A DNA stretch of 64,000 nt from Saccharopolyspora galaxeae (GTDB lineage: Bacteria > Actinomycetota > Actinomycetes > Mycobacteriales > Pseudonocardiaceae), in NCBI RefSeq assembly GCF_016526145.1, contig NZ_JADDUE010000015.1, positions 54,168 through 118,167 on the forward strand, read 5' to 3'. Made by a program: the position numbers and the translations under genes. Positions 28,403 through 37,748 of this stretch are shown here, piece after piece. The first letter of the stretch is position 1. Each line of letters opens with the position of its first letter. The notes beneath the pieces are model-generated. The model saw only the letters and a list, made by a program, of their open reading frames with translations, was not told the origin of the DNA and ran no database searches.

Positions 28403-28830
28403 GTGATTTCGTTCGCCTTCACCGCAGAACAGCGCGAAGTCCAGCAGACTCTCCTGGACTTCTCCCGCAAGCGCCTGCTCCCAGGCTACCCATCGCCGAG
28501 TACCAAGGCGTGTCGTTTCAGCTCGCCGAGCATGCAACGTACCTGGAGGCCGCCCTGTGGATGTGCCACCGCGCGCGCTGGCTACTCGAGGCGAACCAAT
28601 CGCACACCGCGCTGGCATCGATGAGCGAGTGGGGGCCGCCGGCGGTCGCGACGAGCGCCTCGAGTCGGAATGCGGATTCACGGGGAACCTCGGCTACTCC
28701 ACCGAGTTCCCCTCTGCCAGCGCTACCGGGACGTGATGGCCTACCTGGTCGCCGATGGCACCGCGGAGATCCAGAAGAAGATCATCGCGAAGGACGTGTT
28801 CGAACGCCGCAGCATCGACCGATGTCGGTC
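28403..28830 (+). pseudogene. Acyl-CoA dehydrogenase remnant with internal deletions
   Basis: Three pieces in different frames match an acyl-CoA dehydrogenase in order: ISFAFTAEQREVQQTLLDFS at the start, YQGVSFQLAEHATYLEAALW from the middle, and RYRDVMAYLVADGTAEIQKK near the end. About two thirds of the gene is missing. With the EtfA and CoA-transferase pieces next to it, this marks a lost acyl-CoA pathway module. Confidence 0.78.
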
Positions 28831-28858
28831 TCCCGAAGGAAAAAGGTGGGACGGAAAG

Positions 28859-29320
28859 TCAGTTCCCTGTCATCTTCGCCGCTTCCTTGATGGCGGTGCG
28901 GATGCGGAAGTAGGTGCCGCACCGGCAGACGTTCTCGATCTCGTCGATCTCGGCGTCAGTGGGTTCGCTGGTCTTGCGCAGCAGCGACACCGCCTTCATG
29001 ATCTGCCCCGGCTGGCAGAAACCGCACTGCGGGACGTCGATCTCCAGCCATGCCTGCTGAACGGGGTGCAGCTCGTCGCCGTCGGCGAGGCCTTCGATCG
29101 TGGTGACGTCGCGGCCTTCGACGTCGGCCATGCTGGTGACGCACGTCGTGTACGCCTCGCCGTCGATCAAACACGTGCAGGCCTTGCACACATCCAGGTT
29201 GCACCCCATTTTCGGGCCGGTGACGCCGAGCTGGTCCCGCAGCGTCCAGAGCAACGGGTGGTCCGCGGGCGCCTCGACGCTGACCTGCTTCCCGTTGAGG
29301 GTGAAGGAATAACGTGGCAC
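28859..29320 (-). CDS. [2Fe-2S] small subunit of a molybdenum hydroxylase
   Basis: A 153-residue iron-sulfur subunit with two clusters: CNLDVCKAC plus a downstream Cys for the plant-ferredoxin cluster, and CGFCQPGQ with CRCGTY for the helical cluster. It passes electrons from the molybdopterin subunit encoded directly downstream of the same promoter region. GTG 29320 is preferred, preceded by GAGGAGA. The gene follows the large subunit by 43 bp. Confidence 0.93.
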   Translation of the reverse strand: MPRYSFTLNGKQVSVEAPADHPLLWTLRDQLGVTGPKMGCNLDVCKACTCLIDGEAYTTCVTSMADVEGRDVTTIEGLADGDELHPVQQAWLEIDVPQCGFCQPGQIMKAVSLLRKTSEPTDAEIDEIENVCRCGTYFRIRTAIKEAAKMTGN

Positions 29321-29363
29321 GATTTCTCTCCTCAGTGGACGATGGTCGACGATTCCGGTTCGG

Positions 29364-31664
29364 TCAGTTCCGAGCTGGGAGGGGACGCATCGGCGGGCGC
29401 GGGGCCGGCCCCGGTGGGTACGGCTCGAAGTCCACATCGGAGTCGATCGGGAACCTGGCCGGCATGATCCCCGTGGCTCGCCGGTAGGCGTTGACAACCG
29501 CCGCGAACGAGACGGGGACCGCGAATTCGCCCATGCCGCCCGGCTGCCCCTCCCCGGGCTGCACGAAGATCCGCACGTCGGTCGGAGTGTTCTTCTGCCG
29601 CGCGAAGTGGAAGTTGTGGTAGCTGCCCTCCAGGAAGTAGCCGTCGCGCAAGTGCAGTCCGCCGCGCAAGGCCACGGAAATGCCGTCGGTCAGGCCACCG
29701 AGGGCTTGCGCTTCGATACCGCTGACGTTGATCGGCCGTCCGACGTCGACGACCATGACCGCCTTGACCACCCTCGGCTGCCCAGGGTCCCGCGCGTCGA
29801 TCTCGACGAGGCAGGCGAGCACGCCCTTCATCTCGTCGTGGAAGGCGAGTCCCTGCCCGAACCCGGCCGGCATAGTCCGTCCCCAATCGCCCTCGACAGC
29901 GACCTTGTCGAGGACAACCCGCTGCCGGTCGTTCTTGAGGGAATCGCGGCGGAACGAGACCGGATTCTTGTGCAGCCGCCGGGCGAGCTCGTCGACCACG
30001 ATCTCCTCGACGCCCCGGACGTTGAGCGAGTACACCGATCGCCAGCTCCCGGTGTTCATCGGGACGGACACCTCGTGGAGGTGCGTCGCGACCGCGCCGA
30101 AGTTGTACGGGCAGTGCACCATCGACCGGAACATGATCTGGCTGACACTCTCGTTGCCGACGGCCGGGATCTTGGCGGCGGCGGTCGTGAGCGCCTCACC
30201 GAAGCCGTGTTCCAACGAGGTGTCGACGGCCGCGTTCCAATGCTCGTAGGACAGCACCTGGTCCCGCCCGTAGTGCACCCGGACCTTGTGGTGCTTCGCG
30301 GGGTGCACCCGTCCGTGCCGGATGTCGTCCGTGCGGTGCCAGATCAGCTTCACCGGCTTGCCCATCGCGCGGGAGATCTGCGCGGCTTCGACCGCCGCGT
30401 CGTTGAACAGGCGGCGGCCGAACGACCCGCCGCTGGGCATGACGTGGACCGTGACGGCGGCCTGCGGCAGGCTCAACTCCCGGGCTATGGCCTCTTGCGC
30501 GCTGGTGGGAATCTGCGCCGCCGACCACACCTCCGCGCGGTCATCCCGCACATCGGCCACCGCCGCGTTGGTCTCCAGTGGAGCGTGGCTCAGGAAGGCG
30601 AAGTCGAACTCCATCTCCAGAGTTCCGGCCCCCAGCGGCAATGTCACCGGCGGGTCGCCCAGCGGCCCCACGGCGGCGCGCAGTTTGCCGCGGACCGTCT
30701 CGTCGCTCTCGTCGTCAACGGAGCCGGGGCCCCACGTGACGTCGAGCGCGTTCATGCCGTCCAGCGCCATCGCGAAGGTCTCGGCCAGCACCGCGACACC
30801 GGTCGGGATCACGGCGACGTCGATGACGCCGGTCATCCGCTTGACGGCGGCCGCGTTGTGCACCGCCTCGACGGTGCCGTTGATCGTCGGTGGCCTGCGG
30901 ACCAGGCATGGCTTCGCGCCCGCCACGTCCAGGTCTTGGGTGTAGGTGTTGGCTCCCGTCACGATCCGGTGACCGTCGAGTCGGCGGACGCTGCTTCCTA
31001 TGAGCTTGAACTCGGATTCCGGTTTGAGCTCCACCGGCAGATCCGGCAGCTTCGCCGAAACCGCCGCTACCGCCAGCGAGCCGAACGTCGCGCTCCGTCC
31101 GTCCGGGGCGTGCACGACGCCGTCGGAGACCGTGAGCCGATCACCGGGCAGCCCCCAGCGCAGCGCAGCCGTCGCCACCAGTCGTGTCCGGGCCGCCGCG
31201 GCGGCGAGCCGAGCCGGTCCGTACAGCGAGGTGATGCTCGACGAGCCGCCGGTGAGCTGGCCGAACAACAACTCCGGCCGCGCGTCCGCGAGGGGCATCT
31301 TGACGTTGGCGAGCGGGATGTCCATCTCTTCCGCGATCAGCATCGGCACCGACGTGGTGAGACCTTGCCCCACCTCGGCCCGCGGTAGCGGAACGGTCAC
31401 CGTGCCGTCCTCGTTCACCGTGATCTGGAACAGCAACGCGGCCGTGGGAGCGCCGATCACGTTGATGACGTCTTGGAGATCGACGGTTTCCCCGATGAGC
31501 TGCGGAGGTGACGGAACGGCGGCCTCAGCGGGTTCCGCGGTGGCTCCGGCCAACGTGACCTCGGTCGCCACTGTCAGCGTCGGAGCTGCGAGCAGGTAGC
31601 TCAGAAACCTGCGACGGCCGATGGCCGGTACGGTCGAAGACTTCCTCGTCGAATCGAAGATCAC
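29364..31664 (-). CDS. Molybdopterin-binding subunit, xanthine dehydrogenase family (IorB-like), Tat-exported
   Basis: A 766-residue large subunit. The N-terminus has a twin-arginine signal (GRRRFLSYLLAAP), so the enzyme is exported folded. PRAEVGQGLTTSVPML, SGGSFGRR and the C-terminal GGMGEFAVP match the isoquinoline 1-oxidoreductase beta / membrane aldehyde dehydrogenase subgroup. No FAD-binding middle subunit is encoded, which fits this two-subunit type that passes electrons elsewhere. It may oxidise an N-heterocycle or an aldehyde. GTG 31664 is preceded by GAGG. Confidence 0.92.
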   Translation of the reverse strand: MIFDSTRKSSTVPAIGRRRFLSYLLAAPTLTVATEVTLAGATAEPAEAAVPSPPQLIGETVDLQDVINVIGAPTAALLFQITVNEDGTVTVPLPRAEVGQGLTTSVPMLIAEEMDIPLANVKMPLADARPELLFGQLTGGSSSITSLYGPARLAAAAARTRLVATAALRWGLPGDRLTVSDGVVHAPDGRSATFGSLAVAAVSAKLPDLPVELKPESEFKLIGSSVRRLDGHRIVTGANTYTQDLDVAGAKPCLVRRPPTINGTVEAVHNAAAVKRMTGVIDVAVIPTGVAVLAETFAMALDGMNALDVTWGPGSVDDESDETVRGKLRAAVGPLGDPPVTLPLGAGTLEMEFDFAFLSHAPLETNAAVADVRDDRAEVWSAAQIPTSAQEAIARELSLPQAAVTVHVMPSGGSFGRRLFNDAAVEAAQISRAMGKPVKLIWHRTDDIRHGRVHPAKHHKVRVHYGRDQVLSYEHWNAAVDTSLEHGFGEALTTAAAKIPAVGNESVSQIMFRSMVHCPYNFGAVATHLHEVSVPMNTGSWRSVYSLNVRGVEEIVVDELARRLHKNPVSFRRDSLKNDRQRVVLDKVAVEGDWGRTMPAGFGQGLAFHDEMKGVLACLVEIDARDPGQPRVVKAVMVVDVGRPINVSGIEAQALGGLTDGISVALRGGLHLRDGYFLEGSYHNFHFARQKNTPTDVRIFVQPGEGQPGGMGEFAVPVSFAAVVNAYRRATGIMPARFPIDSDVDFEPYPPGPAPRPPMRPLPARN

Positions 31665-32015
31665 CGGTACCTCACAATTCTCGCCTCGCTCGGCCCGCCG
31701 CGCCGATCAGGCGGTCGATCCACCGGCGCGGAAACCGCCGAGCTGCACTGATGATTTCGCGACCTGCCGGCGCGACGCTCCGGAAGACCGCCGTGGTGAC
31801 GCGCCCGCCCGACTCGAACCGGCTGTTTCCGGTATGTAACCCGGATCAGGTCGGTCACGAGGTATGAAGGTAAAGCGCCAGGAGTGACAAATCAAGAAAC
31901 TTCGACAACTCTTGTGTAGTACTTTCTCGGCGGCCGCCGGACGAGGATGCCGACACCTCCCGACCGAGGGTTCCGCGGTCCCGGTTGCACACCGCCCAAC
32001 GGAAACGGGGACCAT
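31665..32015. other. Divergent control region
   Basis: A 351-base region between the molybdenum hydroxylase genes (minus) and the second PaaX-type regulator (plus). It holds no supported gene apart from a possible N-terminal extension of the regulator from ATG 31947. An AT-rich patch at 31865-31925 is the likely promoter zone. Confidence 0.45.
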
Positions 32016-32876
32016 GTGGACGTGACTCGGAGTGATACAGCAGGTGCCTCGCCACTGCCCGTGACGAGCGCCCGGTCGTTGTTGCTCACGGTGATGGGCG
32101 AGTTCTCATACCCGCGCGATGAGGCGATCTGGACCACCGCCCTGGTCAGAGTCCTCGGTGGACTCGGGGTGGAGGGGCACGCCGCACGGCAGGCGATCTC
32201 GCGGTCGGCGGACGCGGGCTGGATCGAAAGGGAGCGAATCGGCCGCACCGCGCGTTGGCGGCTGACCACATCCGGGAACAAGGTCATCGAGGACGGGTTG
32301 CACCGAGCGACGGCGTTCCTCGACCGCTCGGAGCCCTGGGACGGACGTTGGCTGATCCTCCTGGTCTCGGTACCGCAGAGCGAGCGCACCACCCGGAAAC
32401 GCCTCTACGGGGGTCTCGCCTGGCTGCGCATGGGAAATCCGACGCCCGGCGTGTGGCTCACGCCGCACGTGGACGCCGTGGACGACCTCCGCTCGCTCAT
32501 AGCGGAGTTCGGCCTCACCGGTAGCGCCCTCAGCTTCGTCGGGCACACCGAGAACGTCGGGCTCAGCGATGAGCAGATCGTCCAGCGGGCGTGGAACCTC
32601 GCCGAGTTGGCGGACAGCTACCGCGCCCTGCTGGCCCGCTACGCCGGTTTCCGGCCGGCAGGAGGGGACGAAGTGCTGTTGAGCTACCTCGAACTGCGGA
32701 ACTTCCTCCAGCAGTTCATGCGCCTGGATCCGCAACTGCCGGAGGAGCTGTTGCCGGAGTGGGTGGGGCACGAGGCATCGGACCTGTTCCTCGACCGGCG
32801 TGACCGGTGGTCCCCGGGTGCATGGGAGCGGTGGCGGCAAATCCTGGGGGAAGCCAGGCCGAACGGCGCACACTGA
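32016..32876 (+). CDS. PaaX-family transcriptional regulator, second copy
   Basis: A regulator of about 286 residues that matches the one at 21317 along its length: AARQAISRSADAGWIERERI in the winged helix, WDGRWLILLVSVPQ and NPTPGVWLTPHVD later. It probably controls the divergent molybdenum hydroxylase operon or the acyl-CoA genes convergent with it. Start is uncertain: GTG 32016 has GGGG at a good distance, while ATG 31947 has only a crowded site. Confidence 0.9.
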   Translation: MDVTRSDTAGASPLPVTSARSLLLTVMGEFSYPRDEAIWTTALVRVLGGLGVEGHAARQAISRSADAGWIERERIGRTARWRLTTSGNKVIEDGLHRATAFLDRSEPWDGRWLILLVSVPQSERTTRKRLYGGLAWLRMGNPTPGVWLTPHVDAVDDLRSLIAEFGLTGSALSFVGHTENVGLSDEQIVQRAWNLAELADSYRALLARYAGFRPAGGDEVLLSYLELRNFLQQFMRLDPQLPEELLPEWVGHEASDLFLDRRDRWSPGAWERWRQILGEARPNGAH

Positions 32877-32878
32877 AC

Positions 32879-34039
32879 TCATCCCCGATAGGGCGTGAAC
32901 TCGGCCCCGAAGAGCTCCCTGGATATGATGATCTTCTGAATCTGCGCGGTCCCGTCCGCGATCTCCAGCGCCAAGACATCGCGCAGCCGCTGCTCGAACG
33001 GGAACTCTGCGGAATAGCCGTAATTGCCGTGTAGCAGCAGGCATTCCTTGATCGCGTTTCCCGCCATCTTCGGCCCGTACCACTTGGTCATCGCGGCGTC
33101 AGCGGTGTGCCGGACACCGCTGCCTCGTTTCCAGAGCGCGGAGTAGCAGAGCAGGCGGGCCGCCTCCAGGGTCGTGCTGTGCTCGGCGAGCGGGAACGAG
33201 ACCCCTTCGAAGCGGGCCAGTGGTGAGCCGAACGCCGACCGCTCGCGCACGTACGCCGCGGTCTCGTCCAGACTCGCCTGGGCGCACCCGACCCCGGTGA
33301 GCGCGAGCAGCGGCCTGGTGAAGTCGAAACCGTTGAGCACACTGCGGAAAGCAGCCCCTTCAGCTCCGAGAAGTGCGCCCTCGTCCACCCGGACCTCGTC
33401 GAGGTGGACCATGCTCCGCCCCATCGGCTTCCAGCCGGTGTCCGCGATACCGGAGGTCGTGATTCCGGGGTCGTCCATTTCGACGAGGAACGCGGACACC
33501 CCGAGGTGGACACCTTCGCGGTAAGTCTGCGCGGTCACGATCAACGCACTCGCATGGGCCGCCATTGTGACCGATGCCTTCTCCCCGCTGATCACATAGC
33601 CGCCGTCCACGGCGACAGCCTTGGTCCGCAACGCCGCCGCGTCCGATCCCGAATCCGCCTCGGTCAGACAGAAGGACACGTACGTCCGGCCGCCCACGAG
33701 CGGACCGAGCCACTCGCCCCGGACGTGCTCCGAGCCGTGCCTGCTGAGTAGGCTCGCCACCAGCATCACCGGGATGACGGCGTTCGCCACGTTGACGTCG
33801 GCGTACGCCAGTTCCTCCACCGCCAGGCCCGCGGCCACGAAATCCTCGGCGTCAAGCGGATTGTGGTCTGCTCCGGCCAGCAGTCCGAGGACACCGAGCT
33901 CCGCTACCTGCTTGTGGACCGCCCACGGGAAATCGCTTCGCTTGGATCGTGCCAGGTAGCCGGGAGCCAGCTCGGCCCTCGCGAAGTTCCGCACGCTGTC
34001 GCGCACCGAGGCATGGTCCTCAGCCAGTCCGAAATCCAT
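32879..34039 (-). CDS. Acyl-CoA dehydrogenase
   Basis: A 386-residue flavoenzyme with the usual helical N-domain, the beta-domain FCLTEADSGSDAAALRTKA and the C-terminal domain with HGNYGYSAEFPFEQRLRDV. It introduces a 2,3-double bond into an acyl-CoA. The usual catalytic YEGT motif reads IADGT here, an Asp in place of Glu. It starts at ATG 34039 behind GGGAG, or at GTG 34057 directly abutting the ligase stop. It follows the CoA ligase in one operon. Confidence 0.93.
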   Translation of the reverse strand: MDFGLAEDHASVRDSVRNFARAELAPGYLARSKRSDFPWAVHKQVAELGVLGLLAGADHNPLDAEDFVAAGLAVEELAYADVNVANAVIPVMLVASLLSRHGSEHVRGEWLGPLVGGRTYVSFCLTEADSGSDAAALRTKAVAVDGGYVISGEKASVTMAAHASALIVTAQTYREGVHLGVSAFLVEMDDPGITTSGIADTGWKPMGRSMVHLDEVRVDEGALLGAEGAAFRSVLNGFDFTRPLLALTGVGCAQASLDETAAYVRERSAFGSPLARFEGVSFPLAEHSTTLEAARLLCYSALWKRGSGVRHTADAAMTKWYGPKMAGNAIKECLLLHGNYGYSAEFPFEQRLRDVLALEIADGTAQIQKIIISRELFGAEFTPYRG

Positions 34040-34057
34040 CCTGTGCTCCCGATTCAC

Positions 34058-35722
34058 TCACTCCGGTTCGACCCGTCCGTCCGCCTCCGGCCGATGCGTG
34101 TCGGCACCGAGTTCGCCGGTGGAGAGCTGCTTGCGCAGCATGTACTTCTTGATCTTGCCGGTCGGGGTGACCGGGAACTCTTCCACGAAACTCCAGTAGA
34201 AGGGGGTCTTGTGCGCGGACATCTGCGAACGGGAGAAGGTCCGCATCTCCTCGACGGAAGGCATGCTCGCCCCCGGACTGAGCCGGACGACGGCCGCCAG
34301 CTGCTCACCCCACTTGTCATCTGGAACGCCGACCACCGCGACATCCGAGACGGCGGGATGAGTCAGCAGGAACTCCTCGATCTCCCGTGGGTAGATGTTG
34401 ACGCCACCACGGATGATCATGTCCTTCAAGCGGCCGGTGATCTGGATGAAGCCGCGCTCGTCCATGCAGCCCCGGTCGCCCATGTGCAGCCAGTTCTCCG
34501 GGTCGATGGTCGCCCGGGTCTCTTCCGGCATGTCGTGGTATTCGATCATGTTCTGGTAACCGCGACAGCAGATCTCGCCGGACTCCCCAATGGGCTGGAC
34601 CTCGCCAGTCACCTCGTCGGCGATCTTGATTTCCAGGCTCGGCAGCGGCTGCCCGACCGTCTCCGACTGATCTTCGGGCGAGTCGGTTACCCGCGTCTGG
34701 GCGATGACCCCGTGCATTTCCGTCTGCCCGAACAGGATGCTCGTCCGGCAGCCCAAGATGTCGGCCGTGCGGCGGACGAGCGCGGCAGGCACCGTGGCGG
34801 CCCCGCTCATGATGGTCTGCAAGCTGGACAGGTCCCGCTTCTCCCGGTCCGGATGGTCGAGCAGCGCCAACAGCATCGTGGGGACGAGGAGGGTGTGGGT
34901 CCCACGGTAGGTCTCGATCGTCTCCAGCATCAGCTCTGGGAGGAACTGCGGGACGATGACGAACTTGCCGCGCTTGGCCAGCGTCCCCAATGAGGTCACC
35001 GCTCCCCCGCCGATGTGGTACATCGGCATGGAGTTCACGTTCACGCCTCCGTCCTGCATCCCGGCGCGCTCCGCGACGAGCCTCGCGGCGTTGGCGAGTC
35101 CTTTGTGGTGCAGCCGCGCCCCCTTGGGGAAACCGGTCGTGCCGGAGGTGTACTGCACCTGGATCGGGTCCGTCGGAGCGACTTCGGGCAGCTCGAGCTC
35201 GACATCCGCACCGCTCGCGAGGAAATCGGGCCACTCGGCGAAGGTGATCGCGCCTTGGAGGCCCGGAAGCTGCGGCCGGATCTCATCCACGACGGTGGTC
35301 AGGTCGAAATCCCGGTAGGAGTCGGCGTAGAAGAGCGCGACCGCTCCGGAATGCCGCAGCACGTATTCGAGCTCGCGCGCCCGGTACGCCGGGTTGGCGG
35401 CAACCAAGATCATCCCGGCGAGGCTGATCCCCTGCTGGAGGATGATCCAGTCCGCGCTGTTGGGCGCCCAGATGGCCACCCGGTCCCCCGGGGCATAGCG
35501 AGTCAGCAGCGCCTTCGCGGCTCGCGTGGCGTCGGCGAGGAACTCTTCGTAGGTCCAGCTTCGTCGAGCATCCGTGTCCTCGACGGCATCCACGAGCGCG
35601 ACCCGGTCGGGCACCGTGGCGGCGGCCTCCCGGAGGAGATCCCCGATCGTGACCTCGTTGACGGCCTCGTCCTGGTTGGCAGGCCAGTACGACTCGGCGA
35701 GGACTCTGTCTGTTGTGGTCAT
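34058..35722 (-). CDS. AMP-dependent acyl-CoA ligase
   Basis: A 554-residue ANL-superfamily enzyme. The AMP-binding loop YTSGTTGFPKGA and the A8 hinge region GRLKDMIIRGG are intact, and the C-terminal lysine lies in PTGKIKKY. It activates a carboxylic acid with ATP and CoA, most simply the acid made by the alcohol/aldehyde dehydrogenases, for the adjacent acyl-CoA dehydrogenase. ATG 35722 is preceded by GGGAG. Confidence 0.95.
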   Translation of the reverse strand: MTTTDRVLAESYWPANQDEAVNEVTIGDLLREAAATVPDRVALVDAVEDTDARRSWTYEEFLADATRAAKALLTRYAPGDRVAIWAPNSADWIILQQGISLAGMILVAANPAYRARELEYVLRHSGAVALFYADSYRDFDLTTVVDEIRPQLPGLQGAITFAEWPDFLASGADVELELPEVAPTDPIQVQYTSGTTGFPKGARLHHKGLANAARLVAERAGMQDGGVNVNSMPMYHIGGGAVTSLGTLAKRGKFVIVPQFLPELMLETIETYRGTHTLLVPTMLLALLDHPDREKRDLSSLQTIMSGAATVPAALVRRTADILGCRTSILFGQTEMHGVIAQTRVTDSPEDQSETVGQPLPSLEIKIADEVTGEVQPIGESGEICCRGYQNMIEYHDMPEETRATIDPENWLHMGDRGCMDERGFIQITGRLKDMIIRGGVNIYPREIEEFLLTHPAVSDVAVVGVPDDKWGEQLAAVVRLSPGASMPSVEEMRTFSRSQMSAHKTPFYWSFVEEFPVTPTGKIKKYMLRKQLSTGELGADTHRPEADGRVEPE

Positions 35723-36136
35723 ACCGTGACTCCCGGCGAAATCTCGTTGGCTGACTTTCCCTTGTAGAAACAGAACGAATCGCGTCGAAACACCACCTGG
35801 CCGGTTACCGGCGCAGCACCGCCCACCCGGCCCACGCCGCGGCTGGAGCGCGGGCCCCGGCCTGGCCGTCACCTGAGGTCCCGGAGCGTTGATCACTACT
35901 GGTGACCGCGCGAGTTCTCGGGAACATCCGCTACGCCATGCACCACTAGGCGTTCATATGACTTCACTTCCTATTTGAGTACTTCAGCTGTAGTGTGACT
36001 GCAGACACCTCATTTGGTCGTATATATTAAAGGTCTGACCTAAATAGAGCAACACCCCCAGTCCGCTCGGCGCCGACGAAGCGTGGGACAGCCGGGCACG
36101 ATCCGCCGCTCGAACGCAGCACAGGTCGGCACCTAG
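35723..36136. other. Gene-poor upstream region of the CoA ligase
   Basis: No gene is seen in this stretch. It contains an unusually AT-rich zone (35945-36050) with the operator-like site listed separately and should hold the ligase promoter. Confidence 0.45.
36023..36045. promoter_or_regulatory. Operator-like AT-rich site, copy 2
   Basis: ATTAAAGGTCTGACCTAAAT, about 300 bases upstream of the CoA ligase start. It matches copy 1 at 27861 in 17 of 20 positions. The substitutions are A/T swaps at the GGWC-W-GACC positions and one flank. Confidence 0.5.
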
Positions 36137-36382
36137 TCAGCCCGCCCGCACACCCGCAGCACCCCCGTGCCCGCCAACGCATATAAGTGCAGACCGCGGC
36201 GTGTTCGGGTCGTTCTCGGTTGCCAACGCCGACTGGTGGCCTGCATGGAGATCACCCGCACCCCCGCAAGCCTCAGGCGGGTAACCATGATGGGTGCCGT
36301 ACCCGTTCCACTTGCCCGCGAAGTGCAGGTAGAGACTCGTTGCCGAGCTCCGAGCTCCGAGCTCCTTAGCCACTACCCGCAT
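36137..36382 (-). pseudogene. Possible TetR-family HTH remnant
   Basis: The first 24 codons read MRVVAKELGARSSATSLYLH then FAGK, close to the turn and recognition helix of TetR proteins (typically AxxLGV...SLYxHFxxK). The remaining frame shows nothing. A 7-base unit CCGAGCT is repeated three times at 36343-36363 inside the helix. If it is a TetR gene, only the first 25 residues remain. The call is weak. Confidence 0.3.
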
Positions 36383-36499
36383 CGTTGATCAGAGGAGACC
36401 ACGCGGGTTGCGGACCTGGTCGCTCCTGCGCTCCAGGACGCGCCCGTCGAAGGGTAGAACTGGCTCCCGTTACCTTTTTCGTGTCTCTGATCTTGGATC

Positions 36500-37650
36500 C
36501 CTGGTCGCCGGGTCCGGCATGACTAGCTCCCCCAGTCGCTTGCATGATCCGGGGGTTTCACCGGGCTGGTGGCATCGAGGGACCGCTGATAGGGACACGG
36601 CCGCCTCCGAGCAGGTCTCGTCGTAACGTGGCTGCCGGCCGTCGGTGCCTGACTGGTGACCAGCAACTTCGAGGTGAAGAACTGGGCGGATAACCAGTAC
36701 ATACGGCGTGTTCCTTGGCCTAGACGTAGGCAAGGGCGAGCACCACGCCGTGGGCCTGGACCCGACCGGGAAGCGCCTGCACGACGGGCCGCTGCCCAAG
36801 AACGAACCGAAGCTGCGGGCGGTGCTCGACAAGCTCGCCGCCCCCACGGCCCGCTGCTGGTCGTAGTCGACCAACCGGCCACGATCGGCGCGTTGCCGGT
36901 CACGGTCGCGCGTGCTTGCGGGCACCAGTCACCCACACCGCGGCGCTGGAAATCCTGTTCCGCTGCGGCGGTCCGATCGGCCTGGCCAGCATCAGCCGCA
37001 GCAAGCTGATCTCGATCGCGACCAAGCACGCTCCCCGCATGGGCCAGCGGCTCGTCGACGAGCTGCTGGCCGAGCACACCGTGATCGTTCCCGGTGCCGT
37101 GCGGCCGACCTGGTGCTGCCGTGCCTGGCCGAGATTCTGGAAACCGTGCTGGAGCAACGCAAAACCCTCGCCGTCGAGGTTGAAGGGATCCTCGATGCGC
37201 ACCATCTCGCCGAGGTCCTGACCTCCATGCCCGGCATCGGGATCAGGACCGCAGCCCGCATCCTGCTGGAGATCAGCGAGGCCTTCGCATTCGCCAGCCC
37301 TGCACACCTTGCCGCCTACGCCGGCATCGCCCCAGTCACCCACCGCTCCGGCAGCAGCATCCGAGGCGAACACCCTGCCCGGACCGGCAACCGCAAGCTC
37401 GAACGCGCGTTCTTCTTTGCCGCATTCGCGGCCCTGTCCGACCCGATCAGCCGCGCCTACTACGACCGCAAACGAGCCGAGGGCAAGAAGCACAACGCCG
37501 CCCTGATCTGTCTGGCCCGACGCCGCTGCGACGTCATCTTCGCCATGCTCCGCAACAAGACCTGTTACCAGCCCGCCCGACCGACAACCCAACCCACGGC
37601 GCCCCCGGTCGCCGCCTGACAAAACCATGGGAAACCCCCTGTCTCGATAG
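36500..37650 (+). mobile_element. IS110-family insertion sequence remnant
   Basis: The broken transposase is preceded by about 190 bases of non-coding DNA (36500-36690) that probably belongs to the left end of the element. In IS110 elements this end encodes the bridge RNA that guides insertion. Exact ends cannot be set because IS110 elements lack terminal inverted repeats. Confidence 0.6.
36690..37619 (+). pseudogene. Broken IS110-family transposase
   Basis: The N-terminal RuvC-like DEDD part begins FLGLDVGKGEHHAVGLD but hits a stop near 36867. Further pieces in other frames read LEILFRCGGPIGLASIS and then LTSMPGIGIRTAARILLEI, the pfam Transposase_20 domain, continuing to RRRCDVIFAMLRNKT. 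At least two frameshifts and a deletion of roughly 80-100 codons separate the parts, so it is inactive. Confidence 0.85.
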
Positions 37651-37748
37651 CCGGTAGCTAACGGAGCTTCGACCCTCAGGGACTTTGAGCAGGCCTGGTG
37701 TGAGGACGCAGTGTGTACGGGGCTCATGGAACACTGCGTCCGGGAGAA

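Noticed and set aside
29607..31388. 593-codon open frame on the plus strand
   Set aside because: Antisense to the molybdopterin subunit; composition is typical of a reverse-frame shadow.
36137..36382. Calling this frame a functional TetR regulator
   Set aside because: Only the helix-turn-helix end resembles TetR; the remaining 55 codons show nothing and the ligand domain is missing.
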